From NCBI RefSeq assembly GCF_009647655.1, contig NZ_WJFD01000002.1, positions 496,001-560,000 of the forward strand: a stretch of 64,000 nt of DNA, given 5' to 3'. Source of the stretch: Chitinophaga sp. SYP-B3965. Lineage in GTDB: Bacteria; Bacteroidota; Bacteroidia; Chitinophagales; Chitinophagaceae. This document shows positions 18,937 to 28,262 of the stretch, one piece after another (the stretch's first letter is position 1; each line of letters opens with the position of its first letter). The position numbers and the translations under genes are program-made. The notes under the pieces are model-generated. The model was given only the letters and a program-made list of their open reading frames with translations. It did not search any database and was not told where the DNA came from.

Positions 18937-20484
18937 TTAATAACCGGGATTCTGTGAAAGATTGGGATTAACAGCCAGATCGTTTACGGGTATCGGGAAC
19001 AGCAGGTTCTTTGGATCATCAGCCGGTTTCAACTGCCATATGGCGAGATACTTGTTGAAACGGATGAGATCATGCCTGCGCCATCCTTCCCAATAGAATT
19101 CACGGCCGCGTTCATCGAGCATTATATCCAGTGTTAATGTGGCCAACGGTGTAGCTTTGCGCTTCACACGCAGATCATTCACAATGGGTAATGCGCCGGC
19201 TGCATTGCTGCGAAGCAGGGCTTCTGCTTTCATCAACAATACATCTGCATATCTCAGGATCACGTAATCATTGTTTCCGTTGTTGCTGTTGGAGCCGCCG
19301 GGTGTGATCATATCCGGTGGATATTTTACTACGCGGATGCCTTTCACTTCCAGATCGTTGCCGGATTCCTGCAGGTTCAGTTCACGTGTGAAGATGAGGT
19401 TGTTGCCGTTACGGTCTTTCAGCGCAACCCCGTCTTTGTTATACTGCTGGCCAACGAGGAAACCAACATTGGTGCCGGTAAGATTTGTTACACCTGTGTA
19501 GGGGCCACCCCGGCGGGAGTCCACAGCTTCAAATTTGTCGTAGAAATCAGACACCGTTGCAAAACCATTCCAGCCTCCGGGAGTTTGGAAGTAATGCAGC
19601 GTGGGTGCCCAATGGCAGAATGCAGCATTACCTGGTCTCACAGTACTAAGGCCGGGGCCGTTTTCCTGTGTGAAGATATTTTCGGTGGACAGTACGTTGT
19701 TGTTCTGCGTAAAGTTGTCGAAGTAATTTGTAGCAATAGAATATCTGTTGCTGGTAATGATCTGGTCTGCGAGTGTCACTACCTGTTGCAGATCAGTGGC
19801 TGCAAACGTAGGTGCAGCGGGAGTTGCGAAGGCCCCTCTTTGCAGGAAACATTTCATCAGCAAAGTTTTCGCGGCATCTTTGGAGGCCACAAAAGCAGGT
19901 ATTGTAGCAGAACGTTCAGGGAGATCAGGAATAATGGCCGTGAGTTCAGCAATAATAAAATCTGCGGCAGCGGCACCTTTCTTAACCTCTGGTGCTTCCA
20001 GCAGATTCGCACCAGGTTCGCGGAAAGGAACCTGTCCCCATCCTTCCAGAACAGAATACATGGATAATGCACGGAGGAAACGGGCTTCCGCTGCCTGGCG
20101 TGCTGTAGGATTAAAGTTCAATACATTGGTAGCACTGAACTGCAATAATAACAAGTTGCTGAAAGTGCCGGCGATGTTAGTTTGTTCTCCATTCCAGCTA
20201 TGCGTTTTCAGCGCACGCCATGCTCCGTTATCATCCCAGTCTCCACCACGGGTTGGCGCAACTGCCTCATCAGAAGTCATTTCCTGTAATGCCCAAACGT
20301 TGCCCTGGTCCTGGTAAGGAAGTTGTAAAGCATCGTAAGCACTTTTCAACAGAGAGGATACTTTTATTACAGAATCAGCCTGGTCTTTGGTGATAGTGGA
20401 ACCTAATTTTTCATCCAGCTTGGAGCAGGAAGCAAAGCCATATCCTACCAGTAATAAACAAGCTATTTTTTTATATAGATGCAT
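18937..20484 (-). CDS. SusD/RagB family nutrient-binding outer-membrane lipoprotein
   Basis: The 515-residue surface lipoprotein is exported through a lipobox-like signal (LLLVGYGFASC, Cys ~20) and binds glycans for the neighbouring SusC channel. The N-terminal SusD-like tetratricopeptide segment (DEKLGSTITKDQADS onward) and the C-terminal RagB/SusD block (DERGREFYWEGWRRHDLIRF) are both clear. It ends in a short motif like other SusD proteins (NPNLSQNPGY). The gene begins 20 bases after susC on the same strand and precedes GH31, forming a compact PUL. Confidence 0.95.
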   Translation of the reverse strand: MHLYKKIACLLLVGYGFASCSKLDEKLGSTITKDQADSVIKVSSLLKSAYDALQLPYQDQGNVWALQEMTSDEAVAPTRGGDWDDNGAWRALKTHSWNGEQTNIAGTFSNLLLLQFSATNVLNFNPTARQAAEARFLRALSMYSVLEGWGQVPFREPGANLLEAPEVKKGAAAADFIIAELTAIIPDLPERSATIPAFVASKDAAKTLLMKCFLQRGAFATPAAPTFAATDLQQVVTLADQIITSNRYSIATNYFDNFTQNNNVLSTENIFTQENGPGLSTVRPGNAAFCHWAPTLHYFQTPGGWNGFATVSDFYDKFEAVDSRRGGPYTGVTNLTGTNVGFLVGQQYNKDGVALKDRNGNNLIFTRELNLQESGNDLEVKGIRVVKYPPDMITPGGSNSNNGNNDYVILRYADVLLMKAEALLRSNAAGALPIVNDLRVKRKATPLATLTLDIMLDERGREFYWEGWRRHDLIRFNKYLAIWQLKPADDPKNLLFPIPVNDLAVNPNLSQNPGY

Positions 20485-20504
20485 GATCGTAGTTTTTAAA
20501 GTGA

Positions 20505-23453
20505 TTAAAGGGAAAGATTGATACCGAAGATTACGTTCCTGGCAGTTGGGTAAGGTGAATACTCAATACCAAAGGAGGTAACGCCGTTTACATTCTTATC
20601 TGTATTCACTTCAGGATCAAAGCCACTGTACTTAGTGATCACAAAAAGGTTTTGACCGGTGAGGTAAAGCGATACATTTTTGAAGGTCTTACCAATGTCT
20701 CCGATAGCATAACTCAGGGTAGCATTGGTGAGTTTCATAAAGTTGCCATTTTCCAGATAACGGGTAGAAGTAGTGATCGGGTTAGATCTGTTCTCTTTTA
20801 ATGTCAATAGTTCCAGGGCAACGTTCCTGGAGCCGAGGTTATTGATCGGCAATACAGTGTTGGCTGTGTTGTTGTATACTTTGTGACCGAAGGCGCCATT
20901 CATATTAACAGACAGGAACAATTTCTTGTAACCAAATTCTGTGGTGAGGCCCAGCATTTGTTTTGGATTGGGATCGCCGGAATAGTAGAAGGAGTTTCCG
21001 TTGTCTTCAAAAATACTTAAGCCGTCTTTATCCAGGCCATTGAATTTCCTTACATAGAATACGTTCAGTGGCTGGCCATTGGCAAAACGCTGAACGGTTG
21101 CTCCACTTACACCCTGACCACTGATCGAACCAGTGAGTACATTTGGTCCTGTGTAATTCTGCAATTCGTTTTTGATGAAAGTAGCATTCACACCCAGCAT
21201 CCAGGAGAAGTCCTTTCCGCGGATGATATCTCCTCTCAGTTGTAATTCCACACCCTTGTTGATCACTTCACCAGGAAGGTTCACCCAGGTATTGGAAGCA
21301 GGTGCAGGAGCGATAGCCGGGAAGTTGAAGAGCAGTTTGGAAGTATTCTTGTTGAAATAATCTACGCTACCGGTGATCCTGTCCCGCAGGATAGAGAAGT
21401 CCACGCCAATGTTCAACTGTTTGGAACTTTCCCATTGGAGATCCGGATTGGCTACGTTCATTAAACCAGCGGCACCACCGGCACGGAGATCATATTGTTC
21501 CTGTGCGGCACCTGCCGGAAATTCCTGGTTACCTGTCTGGCCCCAGCCAGCACGTACAGCAAGATTTTGTATAAAGTTGCTGCCTTTCAGGAAATTTTCT
21601 TCACTCACATTCCATTTTGCGGCGAAGGAAGGGAAATAACCATACCGGTTATTCTTACCGAATTTATTGGAACCATCCGCTCTTAAAGTAGCGGTGAGGA
21701 GATATTTTTCTTTCAGATTGAATGTTACCCTGCCGAAAATAGATTGCAGTTCAGAACTCGGGTTTTCATAAGAAGACATGAAAGTATTAGACTGCGCGGC
21801 ATTTTGCAGGATGCTGGTATAAGGTACCGCATTCGTTGAAAAGCCCGTGGCGCCAAGGTCTGCTCCTTTGAAATTGAAATCCTGGTATTCATAACCTACC
21901 ACTGCATTCAGGTTGAGGGCAGAAGAGATCTTTTTATTATAGCTCAGGGTGTGAGAGAATAATTTCGTGGTAAGCTCTGCATTACCATAATAGGCAATCC
22001 CCTGATCCTTGATCCCCTGGATGTTGATGAAAGAAGCGATCTGTGCACGGCGGATACCAGTTTGGCGATTCACAGAGAAGAGGAAACGATATTCCAGATC
22101 GTCTGTGATCTTATAGTAAGGAGAGATGCTGCCAAGGATGTAAGAGATATCTGCTTTATCATCCCAGGCTTCTGACATCGCCAGGGGGTTGATGGGAGAG
22201 TTATCTCCTTCCGGAATGTACAGAGAGCCATCTGCATTATGGAGATTACGGGTAGGGTTCCACTGTAAAGCCTGGCCTATCAGACTTCCCAGGAAACCGG
22301 CATTATTGGAAATAGGTGCCAGCGTTTCCGTAGTATTGGAAGCCATGATGTTGAAATCAAGCCCCAGTTTTTTAGACTCCAGGAATTTATATTGACCATT
22401 GATGTTACCGGTATATTTTTTCATCCCTGTTTTGCGGATGATGCCTTCCTGGTTCATAAGGCCAAAAGAAGCACGGTATCTGCCATTTTCGCCTCCGCCG
22501 CTAACACCAACATTGAAGTTTTGGGTAAGCCCTTTACGAAGGATAGCATCCATGGCATCTGCGCTTCCACCTTCATCACCTGAGGTAAGGTTGTATTGGG
22601 CGAGTGCAGATTTATATTGATTGGCGTCCAGCACTTTCAGTTTTTTCATGATGCTGCTGACACCAACAGAATAACCGAAATCCAGTTTAGCCGCTCCCGT
22701 TTGTCCTTTTTTGGTGGTGATCATGATCACACCATTGGAACCGCGGGAACCATAAATAGCAGTAGCTGATGCATCTTTCAGTACTTCCATGGAAGCAATG
22801 TCGAACGCATTGACGAAGTTGAGCGGGTTGGCATCAGGGGTTGTACCTATAGCCGTATTTACGCCTGGGCGGGCAATCCGTCCATCTAAAGGAACGCCGT
22901 CGATTACGTAGAGGGGTTGGTTACCAGACCTTACAGAAGAGACGCCACGGATTCTTACAGTGGTTGCAGCTCCGGGGGCTCCACTGTTGTTGACAACCAT
23001 GAGGCCGGCAACTTTACCCTGGATCAGTTGATCCGGGGCATTGGTGATACCCCTGTTAAAGTCTTTCGCTTTAAGGGAGGCTACGGCGCCCGTGAGGTCT
23101 TTTCTTCTTGCTACACCATAACCTACTACCACAACGTCTGCGAGGGTAGTATTATCCAGCTCAAGCGTAATATTGAAATTAGTTTTGTCTATGGCCACTT
23201 CCTGCTTCAGGTAACCGATATATGAAACAATAAGGGTTGTGGCTGAATTGGGAACATTCATTTTAAAGAGGCCATTGCCATCCGTTACGGTGCCTGAATT
23301 GGTGCCTTTTATTTGCACATTGACACCTGGAATGGCTACACCTTGAACGTCCTGGATTTTTCCGGACACGGCTTTTGTCTGGGCTAAAGCTCCTGCGGTA
23401 AGCAATAGGAGTGGGAAGAACAGAAGCGCTTTGAGTAGTCGCATTTTGATCAT
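20505..23453 (-). CDS. SusC/RagA family TonB-dependent outer-membrane transporter
   Basis: This 982-residue importer partners SusD and takes oligosaccharides across the outer membrane using TonB energy. The signal peptide ends at about residue 24 (GALAQ). A carboxypeptidase-like regulatory domain follows (VSGKIQDVQGVAIPGVNV), then the TonB-box region VVVGYG, a plug with the SusC signature VYIDGVPL-like VIDGVPLDG, and a 22-strand barrel. It lacks an N-terminal STN domain, so it is not expected to signal through a FecR/sigma pair; the adjacent DUF6377 gene is the candidate regulator. An in-frame ATG at 23444 is an alternative start. Confidence 0.95.
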   Translation of the reverse strand: MIKMRLLKALLFFPLLLLTAGALAQTKAVSGKIQDVQGVAIPGVNVQIKGTNSGTVTDGNGLFKMNVPNSATTLIVSYIGYLKQEVAIDKTNFNITLELDNTTLADVVVVGYGVARRKDLTGAVASLKAKDFNRGITNAPDQLIQGKVAGLMVVNNSGAPGAATTVRIRGVSSVRSGNQPLYVIDGVPLDGRIARPGVNTAIGTTPDANPLNFVNAFDIASMEVLKDASATAIYGSRGSNGVIMITTKKGQTGAAKLDFGYSVGVSSIMKKLKVLDANQYKSALAQYNLTSGDEGGSADAMDAILRKGLTQNFNVGVSGGGENGRYRASFGLMNQEGIIRKTGMKKYTGNINGQYKFLESKKLGLDFNIMASNTTETLAPISNNAGFLGSLIGQALQWNPTRNLHNADGSLYIPEGDNSPINPLAMSEAWDDKADISYILGSISPYYKITDDLEYRFLFSVNRQTGIRRAQIASFINIQGIKDQGIAYYGNAELTTKLFSHTLSYNKKISSALNLNAVVGYEYQDFNFKGADLGATGFSTNAVPYTSILQNAAQSNTFMSSYENPSSELQSIFGRVTFNLKEKYLLTATLRADGSNKFGKNNRYGYFPSFAAKWNVSEENFLKGSNFIQNLAVRAGWGQTGNQEFPAGAAQEQYDLRAGGAAGLMNVANPDLQWESSKQLNIGVDFSILRDRITGSVDYFNKNTSKLLFNFPAIAPAPASNTWVNLPGEVINKGVELQLRGDIIRGKDFSWMLGVNATFIKNELQNYTGPNVLTGSISGQGVSGATVQRFANGQPLNVFYVRKFNGLDKDGLSIFEDNGNSFYYSGDPNPKQMLGLTTEFGYKKLFLSVNMNGAFGHKVYNNTANTVLPINNLGSRNVALELLTLKENRSNPITTSTRYLENGNFMKLTNATLSYAIGDIGKTFKNVSLYLTGQNLFVITKYSGFDPEVNTDKNVNGVTSFGIEYSPYPTARNVIFGINLSL

Positions 23454-23691
23454 AACGTAGTGTTTAAGAGAGTTACTAGGATGTGTACAGGAAACCCGGT
23501 GGAATTATGCTTTCTGTACGTGGAATGAATTTTTGGTTGAAATCAGGATCAAATTAACGGGTATGCTCACAGTGGCCAATTAGTATGGTCAAAGTATAGA
23601 AATTAAAGGCCGATCAAGACGGGTTGAGCGATTTAGATATTTGATTATTAATGGGTTAATGACAAATATAAATTAATGTAATATTGACTAT

Positions 23692-25287
23692 TTAGATCTT
23701 AATTCCCATGATTTTGTCTTCAAATTCGTCGTTTGCGACGAGGGATTTGTTCCTGATCTTGGTTTTATAGGCGTAAATGGTGTTCACGGAATATTCGAGG
23801 ATCTGGGCTATTTTTTCATTTTCGCTGATACCGATCCGGATGAGGGCATAAATGCGGAGGTCAGTATTCAGCAGTTCGTTGTCTTTTAGTTTGATCTGGT
23901 CTTCTTCTTTGAAGAAGGAATTGAACTGGGCTACGAAATTGGGGAAGATCTTGAGGAAGATGCGGTCAAAGTTGCGGAACAGTTCGTCCCTTTCCTGTTT
24001 GATATTGATGTTGTTCACCAGGAAGCGGATCTCAGAATATTTATGATCCACTAATTTATGGTCTACCTGGTTCTTGAGTTTTTCAATTTTATCGATATAA
24101 GCTGATGCGATCTGGAAGCAGTAGCCGATGTATTCTTCCTTTATCTTGTTGGCTTCCAGGAGTTTGTCGTTGATCTCCTGCTGGATCAGGTTAGCTTTGG
24201 TGATGGTGTTCTGCGCCGTTTTCAGCTTTTGCACCTGTTTGAAGATGATAAAAGACATTACAATAGAGGCCAGCAGCAGGAAAGTGGCTACTGCAGAATA
24301 AACGAAAAGACGGTCCTTCTGACTTTCCACCGTGTTGATCTTCTCTCCTTCTATAATAGGAAGAATGGCGCTCACCTGTACTTTTCGTTGCCGGGCACCA
24401 TAAAAAGTAGCGTCTTCCACGGCTTTTTCAATATACCGGGAGGCATTTTTTACATCCTTTGTTTTGAAAAGAATGGAGGCGAGGTTAAAAGTGGCCGTGG
24501 TTTCTTTTACAGAGCCTTTGGTATCCGCTATGGCAGATTTGGCCAATAGTTCAATGGCCTTTTCGTATTCGTTTTTGATCACATATATGAAGCCCAGGTT
24601 GGCATTTACCCTGGCCTGCTCGTGAAAAGTGAGGTCGTTTTTTGCGATGATACGGTTGAAGTAATAGAGGGAGGAGTCGAGATTTCCCTGTTTATAATAT
24701 TTGTATCCCAGGCAGTCCAGCCGCTGAAAATGATTTTCCGGGTAGAGGGCAACGGCTGAATCTGTGTATCGGGCAGCTTCTTTTAAGTAAATGGGGGAAT
24801 AATGCTGATCATTCACATAATCTGCGAGGTCGTAGTAATATCTGCGCATGAGGACGAAAAACTCCGCGCGCATGCTATCCGGGAGGTGATTGGTTTTGAG
24901 GGTATCCATGATCTCCGCGGTTTCGCGGAACATGCCGGAGGAGAGTAAAATGAAGCCCAGCTTGATCTTAGCGTACTGGCTGCGATGAGCGTCATGCATT
25001 TTATCTGCGATGTGCTGGAGGAGGAGGGCATAAGAAAAAGCCGAATCGTAGTGGAAGGCTTTGTAGGCATCGTAGAGTTGAAGGCACGCGTCGAACTGTT
25101 CCGGCAGTTGTTTTGCCCATGTCAGGTTATTTTTAAGTTTTTTGAGTTGGGTTAGTTTGGCATCGTCGAATGATTTTGTTTGGGCAAGGGTTTGGTTGAG
25201 CTTACGGAGTAAGCTATCCGTACCGGAATTGGCTTTCACCCCGGCGGATGCGAGTATTAAGAAAAGACTAAGCAGAATCCACTTCAT
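23692..25287 (-). CDS. DUF6377-type membrane regulator (TPR - TM - HTH)
   Basis: The 531-residue regulator has a signal peptide or N-terminal helix and about 270 residues of tetratricopeptide-like helices (e.g. [18 protein letters not shown]). One transmembrane helix lies near residue 325 ([20 protein letters not shown]), followed by a coiled coil and a C-terminal LuxR-like helix-turn-helix ([26 protein letters not shown]). This layout suggests periplasmic sensing coupled directly to DNA binding. It sits immediately upstream of the susC-susD-GH31 genes on the same strand, the usual place for a PUL regulator. Ligand unknown. Confidence 0.87.
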   Translation of the reverse strand: MKWILLSLFLILASAGVKANSGTDSLLRKLNQTLAQTKSFDDAKLTQLKKLKNNLTWAKQLPEQFDACLQLYDAYKAFHYDSAFSYALLLQHIADKMHDAHRSQYAKIKLGFILLSSGMFRETAEIMDTLKTNHLPDSMRAEFFVLMRRYYYDLADYVNDQHYSPIYLKEAARYTDSAVALYPENHFQRLDCLGYKYYKQGNLDSSLYYFNRIIAKNDLTFHEQARVNANLGFIYVIKNEYEKAIELLAKSAIADTKGSVKETTATFNLASILFKTKDVKNASRYIEKAVEDATFYGARQRKVQVSAILPIIEGEKINTVESQKDRLFVYSAVATFLLLASIVMSFIIFKQVQKLKTAQNTITKANLIQQEINDKLLEANKIKEEYIGYCFQIASAYIDKIEKLKNQVDHKLVDHKYSEIRFLVNNINIKQERDELFRNFDRIFLKIFPNFVAQFNSFFKEEDQIKLKDNELLNTDLRIYALIRIGISENEKIAQILEYSVNTIYAYKTKIRNKSLVANDEFEDKIMGIKI

Positions 25288-25351
25288 ATTAAATCTGGCT
25301 GCTATAAAGATATCAGAATTAAGGGTGTTTAGAAAAAAAGTTGAATTAGAT

Positions 25352-25381
25352 TTTGCAGAAATAAAAATTTGTCTATTTTTG
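25352..25381 (+). promoter_or_regulatory. Promoter of tRNA-Asn (TTTG-N18-TATTTTTG)
   Basis: A -33-like TTTG at 25352-25355 and the -7 element TATTTTTG at 25374-25381 are separated by 18 bases. Transcription would begin about 20 bases before the mature 5' end of the tRNA. Confidence 0.65.
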
Positions 25382-25406
25382 CAATCCCAATTTGAAACGG
25401 GAATAT

Positions 25407-25480
25407 TCCTCCTTAGCTCAGTTGGTTAGAGCATCTGACTGTTAATCAGAGGGTCGTAGGTTCAAGTCCTACAGGGGGAG
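25407..25480 (+). tRNA. tRNA-Asn (anticodon GTT)
   Basis: A full cloverleaf is visible. The acceptor TCCTCCT pairs with AGGGGGA (one T-G). The D-arm is GCTC/GAGC and the anticodon stem TCTGA/TCAGA encloses the loop CTGTTAA with anticodon GTT at 25441-25443. The T-arm is GTAGG-TTCAAGT-CCTAC, followed by discriminator G. No CCA is encoded. The gene borders an AT-rich accessory island. Confidence 0.97.
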
Positions 25481-25485
25481 CGAAA
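25476..25485 (+). repeat. Possible attL core (tRNA-Asn 3' end)
   Basis: GGGAGCGAAA spans the 3' end of tRNA-Asn and recurs at 27606-27615 beyond the ATPase/HNH pair. Both copies run directly into a hairpin terminator. This is the pattern left by tRNA-targeted integration, although the identity is only 10 bases and no integrase is present. Confidence 0.4.
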
Positions 25486-25486
25486 A

Positions 25487-25529
25487 GGAAAAAGCCTGTA
25501 AACTTAATGTTTGCAGGCTTTTTCCTTTT
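25487..25529 (+). terminator. Terminator of tRNA-Asn
   Basis: GGAAAAAGCCTGTAAAC pairs with GTTTGCAGGCTTTTTCC (17 bp, one G-U) around TTAAT, followed by TTTTA. The gene-free remainder up to the ATPase gene is AT-rich. Confidence 0.9.
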
Positions 25530-25643
25530 ATGTATCTTCAATAACAACGTAATCAACTATTAAGATGGTTTGGGTAGGCTTCAAAATTACTCCTCAATGG
25601 GTGCTCAATTTTCATCAAGACTTTCTAAATTAATATGCCTTAG

Positions 25644-25651
25644 TATATTTG
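25644..25651 (+). promoter_or_regulatory. -7 promoter element TATATTTG of the ATPase/HNH pair
   Basis: TATATTTG matches TAnnTTTG. It lies only 14 bases before the ATG at 25666, so the mRNA leader would be extremely short. No good -33 element is visible. Confidence 0.5.
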
Positions 25652-25665
25652 TTTAATTGCAAATT

Positions 25666-26949
25666 ATGAAGATTAAAAAGCTTAACATAAAGTCATATAG
25701 GCATCTGGAAAATATAAATCTTGATTTTACCTATCCAGAAGGACATCAAAAGGCGGGAAAGCCATTAGATAAAGTATGTATTATAGGGCAAAGTGCGACA
25801 GGAAAGACGAGTATTTTGGAGTTATTAAGACATAATATTTCAAAGCTAACAGAAATTGAGATTGCAAATGGAACAGAATTGTTTCAATATGACAACTTAA
25901 ATTTTGATGGGGATATAGAATACTTATATAAAAATGAATCTTTAATAACCGCAAAGGGTAGAGTCATTAAGGACGGAAAAGAGTTCAGAATAATGGGTTC
26001 TGGTGGCGGGACGATAACCAATCTTATAAACGATGGATTAAGATTGTTATATTTTAGTTCTGAAATCATCTCAAAAAAGACAATTAGTATTTTTAATAAA
26101 AATCCTCTCGATATCCTTAATGTTTTACCCGATCCAGAACGCACCAATCTTAATAGATATTATAACCATTCAAATTATATCTATGAATTTTTGCAGGATA
26201 TAGATGAGCAAATTTGGGTTTCACTTTTAAGTAAAATACTGGATTATAGAAAGAGATTTACTCAAATGGCTTCTGAATTAATAAATAAGGGGGCTATTGG
26301 GGATATAAATAGATTAAATAAAGAATTTGCTAAATGGTCAGTAGCTAATGAAAATCCTCTTGTTCCTTTTGCAGAATATTTTAACCCAATTTTGAGCAAA
26401 TTAAACTTGGAAATCGATTTAGTTAATACCGAATATTCAATCCCTGTTAAATCAAAAATTAATGATGAAGTAATCCCTATTTCTGGCTTAAGCACAGGTA
26501 CTCAAGGGTTATTACTTTCCCTATTTCCTTTGTTTCAGTTGGACACTACGGATTCGATCATTTTATTAGACGAGCCAGAAAGATCGCTTTTCCCTGATTT
26601 GCAAATTGATTTGATATCATATTATCGGACCTTTGCTCCTACCGCCCAATTTTTGGTTGCTACGCATTCGCCATTTATTGCAGCAGCCTTTGAGCCTGAA
26701 GAAAGATTTATTTTATACTTTGACAAAATTGGTAAGGTAGCTGTTCGTAGAGGAGAATCACCAATAGGAGATGACCCTAATGATATATTATCGAATGATT
26801 TTAAGGTTGACTATTATAATGATTTTGGGAAAGAGGCATACCAGCACTATTTAGATTTAAAAAGAAGAATGGCTCAAGAAACAGAACCAGAAAAAAAGAA
26901 AGATCTTCTTATTGAATTAACACAGTTAGGTGATAAATATAATTTTTAA
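25666..26949 (+). CDS. AAA/ABC-type ATPase, PtuA-like (Septu-type defence)
   Basis: The 427-residue SMC/OLD-like ATPase has Walker A GQSATGKTS near residue 44. An ABC-signature-like segment LSTGTQGLLLSL is followed by Walker B SIILLDEPERSLFPD and the His-switch ATHSPF. This N-to-C order matches the ATPase partners of Septu (PtuA) and related anti-phage systems. The HNH gene starts on the A of this gene's stop codon (TAATG). Codons are far more AT-rich than in flanking housekeeping genes, suggesting horizontal acquisition. The ATG at 25666 is chosen over an in-frame TTG at 25657. Confidence 0.82.
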   Translation: MKIKKLNIKSYRHLENINLDFTYPEGHQKAGKPLDKVCIIGQSATGKTSILELLRHNISKLTEIEIANGTELFQYDNLNFDGDIEYLYKNESLITAKGRVIKDGKEFRIMGSGGGTITNLINDGLRLLYFSSEIISKKTISIFNKNPLDILNVLPDPERTNLNRYYNHSNYIYEFLQDIDEQIWVSLLSKILDYRKRFTQMASELINKGAIGDINRLNKEFAKWSVANENPLVPFAEYFNPILSKLNLEIDLVNTEYSIPVKSKINDEVIPISGLSTGTQGLLLSLFPLFQLDTTDSIILLDEPERSLFPDLQIDLISYYRTFAPTAQFLVATHSPFIAAAFEPEERFILYFDKIGKVAVRRGESPIGDDPNDILSNDFKVDYYNDFGKEAYQHYLDLKRRMAQETEPEKKKDLLIELTQLGDKYNF

Positions 26950-27536
26950 TGAGAAAAGTGCTTAAAGACACGGAATCAAAAATTATAGTAGACGAGCTGA
27001 AGTATATTCCCAGAAACTCTACGAACAACAAAAAGATCGAAGAAATATTATTGAAAGAACAGAAAAGCTTTTGTGCTTATACTGATGAATACATAAGTAG
27101 AACAGATGCAAGAGATATCGAACATTTCAATCCTACCTTAAAAGGTACGCCTGAGGATAATTATAAAAACTGGTTTTTAGTAAAAAGCCAATGGAACAAA
27201 GAAAAAAGCACTAAATGGGAGAAATTACAGCCGGTATTGCATCCAACCGCAAATGATTTGGAAGAAAGAATTATTTATTTAGATGGAGACTATTTTGCCA
27301 AATTGGATACAGATGTGGAAGCCAGCAACTTAATTAGGTTGTTGAAATTAGATGATCAGAGATTAACAGACAAAAGAAAAAAATATATAAAAAGGAAGAA
27401 GGAAGAAATGGCAATTTATAACCAAAATCCCACTACTTTTTTTACTATCTTGATAAATGATGATGCATGCCAGGTGTCTTATTTGAGAGCAATAAGGGAG
27501 GAGTTTGGGATTGACATCTGGCAAATTTTACAATGA
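26949..27536 (+). CDS. HNH-type nuclease, PtuB-like partner of the ATPase
   Basis: The 195-residue putative effector nuclease carries the core FCAYTDEYI, then RDIEHFNPTLKG, then VKSQWNKEKS. These positions correspond to the Cys, His and Asn/Lys of HNH endonucleases found with AAA ATPases. Usual zinc-binding cysteines (second Cys of CxxC and the pair before N-x-x-K) are replaced by Thr, Ser and Gln, so this appears to be a zinc-free variant. It is coupled to the ATPase gene by a TAATG overlap. The likely role is cleaving invader or host nucleic acid on phage sensing. AT-rich codon use is shared with its partner. Confidence 0.75.
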   Translation: MRKVLKDTESKIIVDELKYIPRNSTNNKKIEEILLKEQKSFCAYTDEYISRTDARDIEHFNPTLKGTPEDNYKNWFLVKSQWNKEKSTKWEKLQPVLHPTANDLEERIIYLDGDYFAKLDTDVEASNLIRLLKLDDQRLTDKRKKYIKRKKEEMAIYNQNPTTFFTILINDDACQVSYLRAIREEFGIDIWQILQ

Positions 27537-27605
27537 TTTGATTCACTTGGGAATCGACAAATACATCTGGATATTCCAATAATTAGTTAGATAATTCTCC
27601 TGTTA

Positions 27606-27650
27606 GGGAGCGAAAGAAGAAGGCTTGCATTAGTGCTGGCCTTTCTTTTT
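27606..27650 (+). other. Possible attR remnant: tRNA-Asn-like 3' end plus terminator
   Basis: GGGAGCGAAA repeats the tRNA-Asn 3' end. It is followed by a hairpin with imperfect arms GGCTTGC and GCTGGCC and the tail TTTCTTTTTT, echoing the layout at 25476-25529. It may be an attachment-site remnant or simply the terminator of the HNH gene. Confidence 0.4.
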
Positions 27651-27687
27651 TACAGAATTTTATTTTTAGGATCGTAATAGATCATTT

Positions 27688-28098
27688 CTAATATCCAAAG
27701 GAAGTGCAGGTTTTCAAGAACTGATTAAAGAGTTCTGCATCATCGGATTGATCGAGTAATTGCTTATTAGCCTCAATGAGGTGAAATACTTCCGATTTAA
27801 TGGCAGGGTTTTGTTCCCAGAATGATATTTTTGCCTTTGCAACCGCCTCTAACAAGTCTCCCTCGTAAAGCTCAGCTTCCAGCAACACATTTTTCTTTAG
27901 CATTTCTAACGCTAACGGTATTAAGAACTTCATGCCAATTTGCTGACTAATGAGTGTTCTGATCTGCCCAGCTGTTAGGCTACCAATGGGTATTCTTCTA
28001 TAACGATAACAGCGCTCAACAAGCCCTGTGGGGAACGCTATATCTTTCCAGTAGTCATTTTCAAGTTGTTCGATTGATTTAGTAAGGATCATGATCAT
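27688..28098 (-). CDS. Contact-dependent inhibition immunity protein, CdiI_2-like
   Basis: The 136-residue soluble protein has the pattern of the CdiI_2-type immunity family. It opens LENDYW, then a Leu-rich segment with LTAGQIRTLISQQIGMKF and PLALEMLKKN, then the YEGDLLEAV block. Such proteins neutralise toxin tips delivered by neighbouring bacteria. No toxin gene is adjacent, so it looks like an orphan immunity gene. It lies five bases after a broken immunity-like gene and downstream of barstar on the same strand. Family assignment is from remembered consensus, not a search. Confidence 0.7.
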   Translation of the reverse strand: MIMILTKSIEQLENDYWKDIAFPTGLVERCYRYRRIPIGSLTAGQIRTLISQQIGMKFLIPLALEMLKKNVLLEAELYEGDLLEAVAKAKISFWEQNPAIKSEVFHLIEANKQLLDQSDDAELFNQFLKTCTSFGY

Positions 28099-28102
28099 TT
28101 AT

Positions 28103-28256
28103 TTATACCCCATTATTACTAAATTTAAAGTCGAAATGAAGTTTATCCGTTGGCCCGCAGCCAAGCTTTAGTAATTTGCCAGCTTTCCCGAAATGGCCTT
28201 CGTAGTGTTGCTTAAGCTTGTCAACATATAAGCTTGTCAACATATTTAATTTGCAT
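28103..28256 (-). pseudogene. Frameshifted, truncated immunity-like gene (possibly SUFU-like)
   Basis: The gene should start at the ATG at 28256, seven bases after the barstar stop. A perfect 16-bp tandem duplication (28214-28245) shifts the frame, and the intact start now reaches TGA after 11 codons. With one copy removed the frame reads MQIKYVDKLKQHYEG and continues through HFGKAGKLLKLGCGPTDK to the stop at 28103, about 45 residues. The segment resembles the beginning of suppressor-of-fused-type immunity proteins, so the 3' part also seems lost. Translation could restart at ATG 28243. Confidence 0.65.
28213..28245. repeat. 16-bp perfect tandem duplication
   Basis: AAGCTTGTCAACATAT occurs twice head to tail at 28214-28229 and 28230-28245. 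Sixteen is not a multiple of three, so the duplication frameshifts the gene it lies in. Confidence 0.98.
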
Positions 28257-28262
28257 GAGGTA

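Noticed and set aside
23590..23610. Possible minus-strand promoter TATACTTTG before the first susC
   Set aside because: The spacing inside the box is three bases rather than two (TA-TAC-TTTG), so it does not fit the TAnnTTTG consensus.
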